Positions 34,708 to 48,331 of a stretch of DNA of 64,000 bases are shown piece after piece. Source of the DNA: Owenia fusiformis (taxonomy: Eukaryota; Annelida; Polychaeta; Sabellida; Oweniidae); NCBI GenBank assembly GCA_903813345.2, contig CAIIXF020000007.1, positions 12,942,714 to 13,006,713 on the forward strand, in the 5' to 3' direction. The first letter of the stretch is position 1. Every line of letters begins with the position of its first letter. The notes under the pieces are model-generated. The model searched no databases. It was not told the DNA's origin and saw only the letters and a program-made list of their open reading frames with translations. A program made the position numbers and the translations under genes.

Positions 34708-37477
34708 TGCATCTGCCCGCTATCAAACTCCAGATATATCACATATCTTTGAAATGTTTTCTTTGATTTTGCTGAGATGCTAATTGCTTCACTTTTTATA
34801 AGCAAGATAACAAACAGTTTTAACCTGAATATATATGTGAACTTTGATTTTGAATTGCCACCCTCAATACTTGAGCTTGATTTATGAAACTTATCTTGTG
34901 AATACTAAACGACGACATGGGGTGTAAAAAGAACGTAAGTATTTTAGTGTTTGTTCTTTTATTGACTTGTCAATATAATGTTGAATAAAAAAAACAGTTC
35001 TAACCATAGGACTTCAGTTTTGAAGCGACTGAGGGTCGAATGCAAAATTCCACCAAGATATTATTAATTAATCATTAACGTTTCACTTTTAATCTGGAGA
35101 TAAAATATATGCACCTTCTGCATATGACACTGAAACACTGATTTGTTATGGAGACAATATACCAAATTCGTAAAGCACTCCCCCGTTTAAGTACAGCAGA
35201 ATATCAACCTCAAAATGATATTAGTTTCGAGGAGGGTGGGGGGTTCAACCTAAAAACGTGCGTCCTCCTATGTATGATCATTCATTTAGCTTGAAAGCGA
35301 AATCACTTAAACAAGTTACAACTTTTGTTACCGTTCGGGATATTATTCGGTATTTTAGCGGAATTTATTTAAAATGACCTCAAAACCATTTCTTGAACAA
35401 TTTTTAGCTCTTCTCCCTTTTCATCGTTTGAAAAACTTTTTGTAGTGGTCTTCATCAGGTAATACCTGTTTGCGGCTCTACCTGTTTATATTAAAGGTTG
35501 TAGGGGTCTTCATCAGGTAATACCTATTTGCAGCTCTACCTGTTTATATTAAGGGTTTATTGGAGTCTTCATCAGGTAATACATGTCTGCGGCTCTACTT
35601 TTTTCTAGCGATTTTTTCACAGAATTGATTTTCTTTTTTCTTTTTCTACTTTGATTTGAAAAGTTCTTAATGGAGACTTAACCCCAGCCCCTATTCATGA
35701 AGGTAACAAACAAAAATACAACATCAACGATGTCAACTGTGAGACCATGCCACATGTTGGTTATAAATACAACCAAAATAGTTTAACCCTTCTACCCATT
35801 CTTTATTATATTGCATACAAATTGTCCAAATTTGGGAATTCGGGAGATAAATTTACTCTAGAATAAGTGAACACAAGATGTACATGTACATGCACCACAA
35901 CTGTCCGTTTTGCCACATACGTTCAATATTACGGTGCCAATAGCAACTCACAACATTAAACAAAATTTGAGATACATACCTCCGTTATATATATCACCAA
36001 CATATGTATACTAGTATGTTTTATGTGTGGATGTTCAAAATATCGCCTTTGGAGTTTTGTTTTAAGGGAAATTGTCAATTTTTGGGACAACAAGGGTGTC
36101 CTGAGCTCAGACAAACAACTTTTCATAAAATATGATAATATAATCATTTGAATAAAATCATTGTTCATATTGTAATCATGTTATATACTAGTCTAAACAA
36201 ACGGGATGTCATTTTTCAAATAAATTTATTTTTGGAAATATTTTCAAAAAAACACATGGGCGTTCATGACGAGGAACAAATATACCAAGAATTATGCCCA
36301 ACTTTCAGTTTAATCATTGGATCAAATCTTTCAATCATTACAAGAAAATAAACCACAAACTGACATTCGGTTGTTTTGAAATAATTGGAATTATGACGTG
36401 CACGGACCTGGGGACAATTCGGGAAATGCGGGCTTATCTCAGCTTTGAACGTTAATCTCTGCCTTATTTGAAAATCCAACTATGTGTTTTACATATCATT
36501 TTGAAGTATTTTTTATTCGCATTTCAATGAAATTATTTTTCCTTCAAAATTTTGATGGGATCCAACACATTTTTAAAGTTAAATATACTCCGACATCGTC
36601 AAATACGCTGTAAGACGTAACACTTTACGCTTACAGGGCTCGTTGAAATTGTGATAACTTTTGAAATAATGATCAAAATCCCACTTAAATTTCACAATTT
36701 ATTCAATGGAACATTTGCATTTATGACGTCACAATTGCTTAACGGCTACATTTCAAATTATCTTATACGAACGCTTTTAAAATTTTCAAAATTGTGTAAG
36801 GTTTTGAAGGCGAATGGGACGAGCAATAAGTTTACCTTCATTTAACCTTCTAATTTAGGTCTGATTTGAAAGAAAATTTAACTGCACAATATTGTCATGG
36901 CGAAATTTACAAAACAATAACCGGTTTGTTTATTTTGCAAATAATATCAAAATAAGAGCTGGTTTTCGAGACTTGAAAAAATGTGACGCATCGATTTTTA
37001 CCACAAATTCCATACATATCAATTTTTACTAACGCCCCAAGTGGATTTCTTGACCGTTTTTCAAAATTCAAAAACATTTTAGAAATATTGTCCTCGAGAT
37101 CTTGCTACCCTGTAAATTTTGTAATGATTAGATAAGGATAAAGTATTTTATTTTTAGGTTGACTAAACTTGTAAAAAATGTGACGCTTGTCGTTTTTGAC
37201 GTTGTAAGGCTGTTTGCGCCCTATACTGCTCATTGTTTTGTTTTGTTTTTTGACGCCATAATGTTACGCTAATTGTCCCCAGTTTCGTGCGACGTGTAAA
37301 TACAATTACAATACACACAAAAGGAAACATCAAAATCCCCCAATCCATTTATGATAGCTGGAAAAGACAAAGTACAAGGAGGAAAGTGTTAACATCAAAT
37401 CGGTAACTGATAAGGAAAATATCATACTGTACTACATGATTGATCAATGTCAAATACAACCATTGCTCTCAAATAGG
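34708..37477. other. Intergenic region between the divergent VWA7-like and GHL10 genes
   Basis: About 2.8 kb of AT-rich sequence without a convincing exon on either strand. The only structured part is the tandem repeat at 35.45-35.6 kb. It must contain the promoters of both neighbours, but no core element is identifiable by eye. ORFs of 60-70 codons here have no recognisable motifs. Confidence 0.6.
35448..35605. repeat. ~62-bp tandem repeat, about 2.5-3 copies
   Basis: GTCTTCATCAGGTAATACCT, then GCGGCTCTACCTGTTTATAT, occurs at about 35.45, 35.51 and 35.57 kb with few differences. It lies in the divergent intergenic region. Confidence 0.8.
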
Positions 37478-40400
37478 ATGTTCCTATCTGGTTTGGTATT
37501 GCTCAGTTGTTTTGCCCTGGGATTGGCCAATATTGAGGGGACCGACCAGCCCCAGGGGACCTGTCTGTGTGTCACAACTAATGGCGTAAATGTAAGGAAT
37601 CCGGGTAAGTACGACAATTATGGGAATTGTAGGAGTGGTAATGATAAGGAAGACTTATTGTGTAAGTGATATATGCAAATACATCCTCTTTGATACACAA
37701 CTAATTTTTGCAATTTTCTTTTCAAAAGAAAATGAATATAAAGAGGTTGTTTTAAGGGATTTGAATATGTGATGTGCAACTCAGTTTTTTGCTCGAACAC
37801 CCCCCCCCCCCGCCCCCTACAAAAAGCTGCCTACGGGCTTACACATCCGAGGACTTGATACGGGGACATGAAATGCCGGAAGGCGATTTGCCCCAACCCT
37901 GTCTATTCATTGTATATTTAATTGTTTGTATTTATGAAATAAACCTATTGATTAAAAAGGACTTGATACGGATCAACTGATTTTTCAGCATGTGGAACTG
38001 TCGTGGGTTCAACAAACTTGGGTAATTGTTACGTTGCATCAGGCAACAACGAGTGGTGCACCCTGGAAACCGGCCTCCATCATTTCTTCCAAGTAGAAGA
38101 CTTCAATGGATCAGTAAGAGAAGATACAAATGAAACATTAACATAGATAACTAATCAAATGAAACATAATTTAGATGATTAACACGTACATTACTTCATT
38201 TTTTACCAAAATTTCCAATCCTCTGCAAAATAGCTTTCCGGATTCTTTGGTATAAACAGCACAAATGGTTGAATGTCTTGTCACTTTTATATCTTATTAC
38301 AGCCTGCCTGGATTGCTGGTTCTTTGCTGAATACAGCCACGCCAACTGACTGCAACACAAGTATGAACACTATGCAACCTAACCCCCCTATCACACCAAA
38401 CTAGTTCTTACCCGTTCTTGCCAGTCCTACGAAATCGTCGTAAAACGGGCTCAATCTGGCTGTGGTCGGGAAATATGTCTAAAATAATTAGCTACTTCGT
38501 TCATAAACAGTCTTCAATACGTCCATCTCATTCGCAGTTCGTTCAGGTCGCACCACGTCGGTGTGCAACGTCGTATAACGCGTCCCTTAGTCTAGAAGGT
38601 CATCATGACCTGATTACAAAACGGTATGGTCGCCATCGAATTTTGAATCGATTCAAAATTCTAAATCACATTCCCCGTCCGGAAATGTCCATGAATTTCG
38701 TAAACAGACCGTAGAACGTTGTAGCTACGTTCATTCCGTTCGCACACAGTTTAAAACCAGTTTTGAAGAACGCAATGGCAACTTGCTTGGTGTGATAGCT
38801 ATATTTTTGCTAACTCGTTGATAAATACGTTCTTGATCAGTTTTAACCCGTTTGCAATTAGTTCTACCTCGTTCTCAATACGTCCTCAGACAGTTCAACT
38901 CGTTGTAAAAACGTCCCTAGTAGGATTGAAGTACGACGGATGGTTCCGTTCGTAGTACGTCCAGCTCGTCGTTAGTAGGTTGTCACTCGTTCTAATTGTA
39001 GAACGTGACGACCAAGAGAACATTTTAAGCATGTTCTAAGTTCTAGAGGACCTACCCGTTCGAGTACGTTCGATGAAGTTTGTAAATAGACCCATAACGG
39101 TTCTAAGTACGTTCAGTCCGTTCGTACACAGTTGAAGCCCGTTTTCGAGAACGTAGTGAGAACTAGTTTGGTGTGATAGTAGGGTTACCTGTTTGGTCAA
39201 ATCTCTGTATCCATCGCAAACGCAATAAGCATACACAAAAAATAGGAATTGTACAAGAGTTATGGAAGATAAGAGAGCAAGTGCCAAATTTAAGTGTTAT
39301 TCAACAAAAGCTGTAGCTATATCCTCAACATTCACCACTAAATAATTTACTCTTTTAATAGACAAGGAAGCAGTATGGAAAAAAACAATAATGTTCTTTA
39401 TCATATCATAGCTCCGCCTCCCACGGGCGAAGAATTCCGCAGTGTGTGGATCTCCACTGTACACAACCTAGATTGGCCAACAAGCCGCACGGCAACTCCT
39501 GCGCAGCAACAAGCCGACCTGAGGGGCATATTTGACCACATGGTACAACTAAACATGAACGTTATGATCTTTCAAATAAGACCAGTTGGTGACGCCCTCT
39601 ATCAGTCTAATATTGAACCATGGAGTTTTTTCTTGACAAACTCACAAGGTAATATTTTGGTCCAGAAAAGAAAATTGGTGCTAATTTTGTTTCATAGACA
39701 CAAGGTCTAGAGAATGATGACAGTAACGATCTGTCTATTTATATCGTCAAAGATATAGCCTCGATTTTTGTACAAAGTGTAAAATACTATAATCACAATG
39801 AAGGATGAAACTCATGGATATGTTTATATTGCTTTTCAAGGCACTGCTCCAAACCCAATCTGGGATCCACTGGCTTTTGCCATCACTGAAGCCCATGCGA
39901 GAGGAATTGAACTACACGCTTGGTTGAATCCATATCGGGCCAACTTAAGACCAAATACAGATGGACTGGCTCCAAACCATATGGCGTTTAGGTACCCTGA
40001 TTTTGCATATCCCTATGGGAGACAATTGTGGATGGACCCGGGAGTGACCGTAGTCCAGGATCACCTTCATACTGTCGTTATGGATGTACTGAATAGATAT
40101 GACGTGGACGGAATTCACTTTGATGATTATTTCTACCCATACCCTGTCAGCGGAGTAGACTTCCCTGATGCACTCACATATGCTGGGTACATTGCTGATG
40201 GTGGCACCCTATCACTAGCAGATTGGAGACGAGACAATAACAACAGAATGGTCCAAAGACTACATACGAGCATCAAGGCAGCCAAACCACATGTCAAATT
40301 CAGCATCAGCCCCTTTGGGATTTACAGACCCTGTCAAACTGGTGGGATGCCATGCTCCATTAGAGGATTCGACCAATATAGTGGCTTGTATGCAGATCCC

Positions 40401-41374
40401 AAACTCTGGTTGGAGAATGGATGGATGGACTACCTTGCTCCACAGCTATACTGGGAGATAGACCCTCCAGCGCAGAGCTACCCTGTTCTGCTAGACTGGT
40501 GGCTTCAGGTATTATTCATTAATTTTGTGAGGAGTAGCAAGATCCAAATCCCAAAAAATCAGAATTTCATAGTTCAGAAAGCAAGTTCATAAAATCACAA
40601 AAATCACAAATGGGACAGTAAATCAGTTATCATGTCAGAAAGCACGATTCGTCCATACGAGTTCTGAAATCAATTTTGTTAGGTGAACACGCAGAACAGA
40701 CACGTCTATGCTGGCAATGCGGTCTACAAACTAATCAACAATGATTGGCCTGCTAATGAGATAGTCAACCAGGTAGGGGTATCCAGACAATGGGCGGATA
40801 GGCTATCCCTTGGCAATGTCCTCTTCAGGTACACTCATTTCTGAACACATCAGCAGACAAATAGATTTAGAAATATAAATGTAATTTTATTGACTCTTAA
40901 TCGTGTCACTCTATCCGACATATGTGTTTTCTTCAGTACTAGTGTAATGTCCATTTCCTTTTCCATCAGTGAAGTTATTGAGTTGTCTTTTCTTACAAAC
41001 GTACCATTTTCTCTTACTATAGGTACGGCCAACTAAGGAGCAATACAAAATCAATAAGTGACCTCCTCAGACAAGGCGTTTATAACCAGCCTGCTTTGAT
41101 TCCAGAGATGTCATGGCTCCCAAACTCTCTGATCCCTAATGACCCAATCAACATACAGTACAACAGTAGTACGCTAACATGGGACCTCCCCAAAGGCCCA
41201 GATGTGAGGTTTTATGCAATTTACACAGAGAACAGGGGACAGATGCTACTGAGAAAGGTGCTAGGGGCGGAGACAAGACACGAGCGACTCCAAATCACTG
41301 CTGGTAAGATCGGAGTACAAGCTATTGGTAAAGGTGGAAGAAGAGGGAAGGTGATCCTGATAAAAGTGGACTAA
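37478..41374 (+). CDS. Secreted GHL10 (DUF187) glycosyl-hydrolase-like protein with N-terminal SH3b-like domain
   Basis: Seven exons: 37478-37604, 37989-38113, 38303-38360, 39367-39648, 39841-40508, 40683-40828, 41023-41374; about 585 aa, open throughout. A signal peptide (MFLSGLVLLSCFALGLA) opens the protein; an ATG at 37436 adds 14 residues. Residues ~25-100 resemble a bacterial-type SH3b domain (VTTNGVNVRNP, WIAGSLLNTATPTDC). The GHL10 TIM-barrel follows: EEFRSVWISTVHNLDWP, FQIRPVGDALY, ELHAWLNPYR, then DGIHFDDYFYPYP near 287-299, whose acidic residues are the likely catalytic ones, then SISPFG and WMDYLAPQLYWEID. A small beta-rich C-terminal domain ends the protein. Such proteins are best known from bacteria, so ancient transfer is possible; here it is spliced like a native gene. 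The exon 4 acceptor (GACAAG) is the weakest junction. Substrate unknown. Confidence 0.88.
38388..39179. mobile_element. CpG-rich composite insertion iterating CGTTC/ACGTCC words, TIR CTATCACACCAA
   Basis: The left end CTATCACACCAAACTAGTTCT (read as CTATCACACCAAACTAG + TTCT) is inverted at the right end (39179). A second right end, TTGCTTGGTGTGATAG, lies inside at 38798. The ~100 bp before each right end are homologous (CCGTTCG.ACACAGTT), so one left end serves two right ends. The body repeats ACGTTC, CCGTTC, ACGTCC and CAGTTC in irregular order and is far richer in CpG than the flanks. It sits 27 bp after GHL10 exon 3. Confidence 0.7.
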
Positions 41375-41427
41375 CTGGAATATGTTCAACTAGAATCCAT
41401 CATGGTGCGATTTGTACTATATTTAGA

Positions 41428-41433
41428 AATAAA
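41428..41433 (+). terminator. Poly(A) signal of the GHL10 gene
   Basis: AATAAA 54 nt after the stop codon at 41374. Confidence 0.6.
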
Positions 41434-41474
41434 ATTAACATTATATGCGTTTACGTAGCAAACTGTTACCAACT

Positions 41475-41688
41475 ACATCCCCAATCCGCACTCTAAAATC
41501 ACGGTACCGTACGGTCCATTTGGAGAATGGTACCGTATGGTACCTTCTGAGATGGAGCTGTACACTGTTCACGCTACCGTACGGTTTTAGTCTACGGTGG
41601 AAAGTTTACGGTACGGTACCGTGGGGTCCCATACTTCACGGCACCGTACAGTACTGTAACCAAAACGGTATCGTACGGCATTGGATGT
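41475..41688. mobile_element. CpG-rich insertion iterating GGTACCGTACGGT words
   Basis: ACATCC..CCAAT at the left is inverted as ATTGGATGT at the right. The body is almost wholly variants of ACGGTACCGTACGGT in both directions. It is the smallest of the four word-iterating insertions and lies between the convergent GHL10 and mucin-like genes. The boundaries are approximate. Confidence 0.5.
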
Positions 41689-41805
41689 GTAATTGCACAC
41701 AGTATTGAAAAATGAAAGCATTTCTTAATTTGTTCATAAGGTAACCAAAATGGCCAAAACACTGCCAAGGGTCATACTTGGAACAGTCTATATTGTTTTG
41801 TTTTC

Positions 41806-43567
41806 TTATGTATCTGGGCTCACTGATATTTCCCACTGGACTTTTCTGTTGTAATGCCGCATCCAACTATCTTTGATATTTTTCTGTTTTATAATCTGAT
41901 CTATGGTGCGAAGTCGAATGTCGTGCTTGTCTGGCTCTTCCTCAGTGTGGTTGCTGACCCTGTTGGGTTCATACTGATGGGGAGTCATGATCTGACCAGG
42001 GGGGAAAACGTCACACATATTCTCCTCTGAAAGAAAGATAAATCACATATTTATCTCAAATAGTCTCATGTACGCACTATTTTCCACCTCGGCATATCTA
42101 CCATTGTTCTGTTTATTACACCCCCATCCCAATTTTGTTCAAAAAAGGGCATTTTTACGACTTCTTGAATTCTGTTTATCTCTTCTGGCAATTTTTCGCC
42201 ACTGGGAAATACAATTCAACATCTCGCAACCTGATCACAATAAAAAATAACCGGATTACCAGATAAGAAAATGACACGAATGACATGCCATCGACCAGGT
42301 GCAACTAAAGATATAATATCAGCAATTAAGCATAGCCTAAATCATTGACATTTTCTTGGTGCCCTCGGCACTGTGAGAATGAGTGTAGAAATGATATTTC
42401 CTATTTACCTTGGTATTGATGAGATTGACGCCGTTGGGGTACAACAGTGTCTACATTGTGATGTACCGCATTATTTGGTACATTGACGGCCATACACCAC
42501 TTACAACACGTCACAGACACAAGCACCAGTAACAAGAAAGCAATGATGGCGCATATGATGAGGATAATGTCGAATATAAGGACGCTATCTATTCCGAATA
42601 GACTCAATGACGCTCCTGAAGAATATGAACATGTACACATATAATACAAATGATAATGCATGTAAACATACTTACTGGTCTTATGTATATATATAAAATT
42701 ATAAGATGTCGTGAAGACATAAGATCTAGAGAAATTAAAAGAAACCATTGCTTTGTACGAATTCAATGAATCACTAATCAATGCAATTGAACATCATGAC
42801 ATAGAAAATGGTTGATCATTCGTTGAATTATAAATACTACACATGTTGTCATTCCCTTTCCCCGCGTTATATAAATATACAAACTTCACCAGCATTACCT
42901 TGTTCAACAATTGTTGGAACTGTGGTGTTGACTCCGGTTACATTCGATGTTGACGTATTATTGTATGATGTAATGGCAATAGTAACATTTGGTTCGATGG
43001 TTGTAACATTTGGTTCGATGGTTGTAACATTGGGTTCGATGGTTGTAACATTTGGCTCGAATGTTGTGCTCGTTGTGTTTGCTGAAATAAAGATAAACTA
43101 AGTTTTACAATCGTGGTTGTGCTGACAAAACCAGCACCTAGTATCTAAATTTAACATGGGAATATTCGGGAATGGAAGGGGATACGAAATGAAGCACTAG
43201 GGCAAAGTTAGCAAAATAAAACAAATGTTCATTCAGCATCTTTATTCTTAATACATGTATGTTACCCTCTAAAGTACCAAATTACTCCCTAAACAACCAA
43301 ACTACTTTCTGACATAGGCTACCAAATGACTCCCTAAAGAACCAAACTACTTCCTGACATAGGCTACCAAATGACTCACTAAAACAACAAACTACTTTAT
43401 CATGTAAAAACCATGTCCGGGATACCATGCCACTGCAAAATTGTTGAAACTTTCCATAAAATGACCTATATTTGAATAATGAACATAAGAAAAGTAATAC
43501 CTTGCAACGATAGATCTAGATGTAGCAGAATGTAACAGAAGGCCAATAAAAGCCTCCCTTCCACCAT
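41806..43567 (-). CDS. Small mucin-like single-pass membrane glycoprotein, family not recognised
   Basis: Four exons, 43567-43501, 43081-42899, 42615-42409 and 42026-41806, join in phase (1,1,1) to give 225 aa. A signal peptide (MVEGRLLLAFCYILLHLDLS) is encoded by exon 1 in a frame different from the longest ORF there. Exon 2 encodes a Thr/Asn-rich ectodomain with four copies of NVTTIEP, each with an N-glycosylation sequon, encoded by a 21-bp minisatellite. Exon 3 encodes the membrane segment (~95-118, VLIFDIILIICAIIAFLLL) ending in a juxtamembrane CCKWC. The ~105-residue polar tail is Gln/His/Glu-rich and ends EISVSPDT. The role cannot be inferred; a cell-surface coat or adhesion protein is plausible. 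The next gene converges from the left. Confidence 0.75.
43277..43398. repeat. ~46-bp tandem repeat in intron 1 of the mucin-like gene
   Basis: ACCAAACTACTT.CTGACATAGGCTACCAAATGACTCCCTAAA is repeated about 2.5 times (unit words: GACATAGGCTACCAAATGAC, AACCAAACTACTT). Confidence 0.75.
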
Positions 43568-46500
43568 GTAGCATTGTTGCATACATATCATTGTATCATT
43601 GCCAATCCAGTGTTATCTTGTTTTGCTTTTTTGTCTTGCTCTTCCTCTTCCTTTTGGTACTTGTGCTTAAGTATTTTAAGCAGTCACATTAATTCATCGG
43701 TTATCATTATTGTCGTAATTGGTTGTATTTTCTCAAATTAGACCCTTCTCAGAAACATAATAGCAATTCAAATTAGTTCATCTCGAGTATTCTCTTGAAC
43801 AACCATGATGATCGTATTCAGGATAGATAATATGTCCTACTTTGAAATATATTCGTCCAGCGCATCCGAAATCAAATTGTGTAAACCAAAACAAAATATA
43901 TTCCATGAGCTATGTATCCGTTCTAATATATATTTGCCGAAAGTTGTTGAATGTATTGAGAAACACTCAGTTGGGTTGTTTTCTCAACTTCATTTATATC
44001 AACAGGAATTCAACAGAGGAATTCTTTTGAAGAACATTCATTAGTAATCTATTGTTCAAAGGTTTTCCATTTCCACGAGGTCACCAAATATATAACAACA
44101 CACGATACAAATATACATTCGGAAACGAAACGGAAACTGCATTGTTCAGATGCTTTAGAATATCTATTTACTATTCTCGTATTTATTCACGCTCTGAGGG
44201 CTGATACAATTTTGAAGGTTACCTTGTCATCAGCGCTTTAGCTTTAGCGACTGATATATTTCATCTCTTGCGTACCTTCCTTTTCGCAAATTCTAACCAG
44301 TTATTTTTCGAATATAACGCGTCGCTGTGATCTTTTAATCGATTTAAGCATATTCCTTAAACATCTTTCTTTATCTTGATGTGAAATAACAAGCGATGCT
44401 ATTGGTTAACACGCCAGAAATTAACATAATATTATTTGAAGCGTTATTAGAAAATTTTGAATCCGCCATTTTGTGTGTCGATTTTGACTAGAGACGTGGG
44501 TCATCTCAATACAGGTTTACATTAATAAGCGTACGTCATCTTTGGCAACGCTAAGAAATTTTCACGGATGCTTATTTGGTTTACAAGCTGCACTGATTAA
44601 TTTCGTGTTGGATAAAATAAAAATGGAGCATCTTCGTGTAGAACAGAGACATATATATTTTATATGTCTCTATTTAGGCATGCAGTGTAATTTTTATGTA
44701 GGGGCATGTTATATAAAAATGTGGTTATTTTGGATTTTGAGACCTTTACTTCAAAGCATATGGTGTTACCTTATGCCGGATTCTAAATGCAATCTCTTCA
44801 TGCTTTACTGACCGCACAAATTGTGTAATTATTTACTAACATTACCTTCTGTAACAATGCCTGTTTTCACGTCCTGCTGGCGAAAACAATCTCTATAACG
44901 TCAGACCACCTTATTCCTATGATTGTCAATAACAATGGAGATCATTACCCTTTTCACAAATGAGAACGTTCAAATGAAATCAGTTAACAAAACATGTACA
45001 GATTTTGTGGCATAAATCATTTTATTTCTGAATTATACATCTGTTCCTTGTATTCTCTCTACCCAAATACATCCTGGAATTCTGTGGTGTTGCATTAAAA
45101 CAGGACATTAACATGGATTTAATCAATGTTTTTAACATCTGTTTCTACATAGAATTCCGACATATTTAAACATATCCTAGTTGACAGAATATAACAGTAT
45201 ATAATATCTGGGGTGCCAGATCAAAAGCCCAATGTCTTACCCCAAACTATCATTAGGCACATACCCTTCACTCTATTCCTTCAAACTTCTGGACATTGAA
45301 ATGCAATTAATTTATTTCAAACTCAAAGTGTTTAGTTCATCTTAAAGTAGTAATGAGAGAATAATATTACCACTCCCAAATGGATCACTTTTGTGTAAAA
45401 TGACACTTGACCTTTGACCTGGCCCCTTTTATGGTCTTTATCTTCATCCCAACCTTGCCACATTTTAGTTACAGACAATAATTGTACAAAGTGGAACAGC
45501 AGCTATTCAACCAAGTACGACAATTTACATCGCTCATTTTCATCCATGAGACCACAGTCCACAGTGCATACTAAGTGAAAAAAATTGGCAAATTCTCAAG
45601 CTATAGCTAGCACCTATACTGTATGTACTCAAAGACAATACACAAACGTTCTAGCATGTATGCTGGACTGGGTAACTTGGAAGAACTTTAGATTTCAACA
45701 TGCATCCAAAATAAATGTGATTTTATTTATCAAGCATATAAAAAACTGACATGATATTCAAAATCAAATATCAATATTTGTAAAGGTACAAAAATGAAAA
45801 AAACATCACATTTATTTTTGTCACATGTGACATGATTGAATAACTCTTGTTTCACATGCCTAAATATTAGAAGTGAGTCAAGTCCCAGTTACCATGGATA
45901 TACGGCATGTCTAGTAACCATGGCTACAATTCTTAAGTAATCTTGGCCCATTAGTTTCAGTCTGGCAGATCCACATTCCAAAGTTCCAAACCTGAACTGC
46001 CCAAATTGTCTTGACTCACTTCTACTAGATATTACTCTAAACCATAAAGAAGACAATATTAACCCTTTAAGTCCACATTCCTTTAGTTAACCCTTTGTTG
46101 TATGCTATAGTTTTACAGAATAGATTTTATATGCTTGTACTTGTGAAAACAAACAAATTGTGATTTTTAGAATACTAATATTTGAAATCAAAAATTGTGC
46201 ACTATTAAAGTGTGGGAAGTTCGCCCTTAAAGAGTTAATTTTACTTTTTCATATGTAATTGTGACATTTTTGAGACCGAGATTTCCTTTAACTTGATGCT
46301 GACTCTGCCACATCAATACAATTGTCCTTTTGTGTAAATCACTAAAAAAGTATTTTACATCTTTACTAATTGAGCTTTTTGAGAGGAACAACCTCTTTAC
46401 ATGATTCAATTACAATTTTAACAACTAAAAGTGTTTTTGATCAATTCAAATTAAGTTTATATAAATTCCTCATTTCATGCAAAATCAACTGCAGGGTCAG

Positions 46501-48331
46501 TTTCTTAGAGAAAATGTATAAATTCAAGTCGCAAATGATATTGTGTGAAAGGAGGATATAGCACCTTGCAGAACAAAAGTACATTGTGAACCTATCATAT
46601 GGCTCAAATATGTACTAAAATTTAAAAAATGTATACTGTTTTTCACTTCCATGGAAATTGTTCCACAAACTAAGCTTTTAGCTAATAGCAATACACATAT
46701 GAGGGTATAACTAGTTCATAAATAGAGATTTATGAAAGATTTTCCATGAGTGTTATCATTCCCCTGATCTCTGTGTGGCCTTGACCCTGACCTTGGCCAC
46801 ACCTCTATGGCCTTGACCTTGGCCACACCACTGAGTGGACAAAATTCACAAAATCTGAACAATATTTCCAAAAATGAGTATCCTTTTCGTAAAACATTTT
46901 ATGAACTTCAATGTGATATCTCCTGTTTTTGAATGTTGAGAGAAATAGCTGTTCAGTTTTTATGTTAAAAGGTACAAAAATATTTGCAAAACGACTGTCC
47001 CAAGAATTTATAGAAGCTACAGGCTAATTGTGGACCAATCGTTACCTTTCACAAACAATTTATGGTATTTGCTTACAATCATTTCATTGATGACTACAAT
47101 ATTTAATAATAATTATATTATAATTGGTAATTTCAGCATACCTTGTGCCATTTTAATAATTGAAAAGTAATTAATTTTCGCTGAAATAGTTTATGAAAGT
47201 TAACAGTTGGTTGTGTTAAAGGCAAGTCTTGACTACATTTAATAACATCAAGGTGAGAGGCATGCTTATATTTACTACTATACACATTATACTTCACTTG
47301 GGGAAAAATAATCAAAATTCCTGACATAATGTCAGAAATTAAAAATTATTTAATCCAAAATCAAAGGGGTGGACCATTCAAAATACTGAATCACACCAAC
47401 AACTTTAAAATCAAGTCTATATTTTAATAATTTTGAATGGGTCACCCCTGAAAAAGTAATACATGTTTCTACATAGGAACAATAAAAGGTTATTTAAATC
47501 GCCCGTTAAAGTTTTTTTACCATATAAGGTAATCTCCCATAGACCCCTAGGCCAGCCAAGCACTATCTGATGGATAAAATTTCATAACCCCAAATTGTTT
47601 TACACTGAAGTCAAAATACTCTTCAATGATGAATCTGCTCAATGTAAAACATAATGGAGGCATGGCAAAATCCCTCCTGCATTAAAGTGATCAATTCAGA
47701 TTTAACTTAAAATTCACTGCATTAAAAGCACTTTCTATCTAAAAATCTTGAATATCATTTTACACAAGATTTTTAAAGCAAATGCAATATGCACTGATAT
47801 AAATTCTGAAGCATCTTAAGTAGGAGTCAGCCCCTAATTTCATTTACATGGAATTAATCATATTTGGCCATCATCTAAACATAAATAGCAAATTGAATAA
47901 ATCACTTTTATACAGGAGAGCCTAATAAATATGGCTTATAGGCCAGCCTAAAGTCAACAACATGTGTGTGCCCCAACTGAGAGAATACTGAACAAGCACC
48001 ACATTCACCAACAATCAAGTGTTTATAATGTTAAGCAGGGGTTATTAACAGAATTTCATAAAGTTAAGAATTACTAAACTCCATTGTTTCCTTAATTACA
48101 ACATGACTTCTGAACTTTATGAAGATCTATAAATGATACCCAGGTGTCCAAACTTCTTCATAATCTGTGATTTAATTATATAGTCAATTTGTATAAAATG
48201 TATGCTTTCATTAACTTGTCATATCATGTTAGAATCATTTAAGATCAAATGAATTAACGGTTTCCTTTTCCAAATCTTACATTGATGAATATGATTGTTT
48301 GTTCGTGGCGGGCACTCACAGAGTGCAGTCT
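43568..48331. other. Gene-poor AT-rich stretch, probably including the long 3' UTR of the dsRNA-binding protein gene
   Basis: No exon with recognisable coding content on either strand. Minus-strand AATAAA motifs occur near 45.81, 45.72, 45.31 and 45.02 kb, so the 3' UTR of the gene ending at 48332 could extend 2.5-3.3 kb. A TTAA-type MITE lies at 46.06-46.24 kb. Short ORFs (e.g. 44542-44811 plus) lack domains and splice context. Confidence 0.5.
46059..46238. mobile_element. piggyBac-like MITE with TTAA ends
   Basis: TTAACCCTTTAAGTCCACATTCC at the left (words TTAACCCTTTAAG, TCCACATTCC) is matched in inverse by GGGAAGTTCGCCCTTAAAGAGTTAA at the right (words GGGAAGTTCGCC, CTTAAAGAGTTAA). TTAA flanks with CCCTTT-type starts are typical of piggyBac-derived MITEs. 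Confidence 0.65.

Noticed and set aside
38418-38714. 98-codon plus ORF in GHL10 intron 3
   Set aside because: It lies entirely inside the CGTTC-word insertion.
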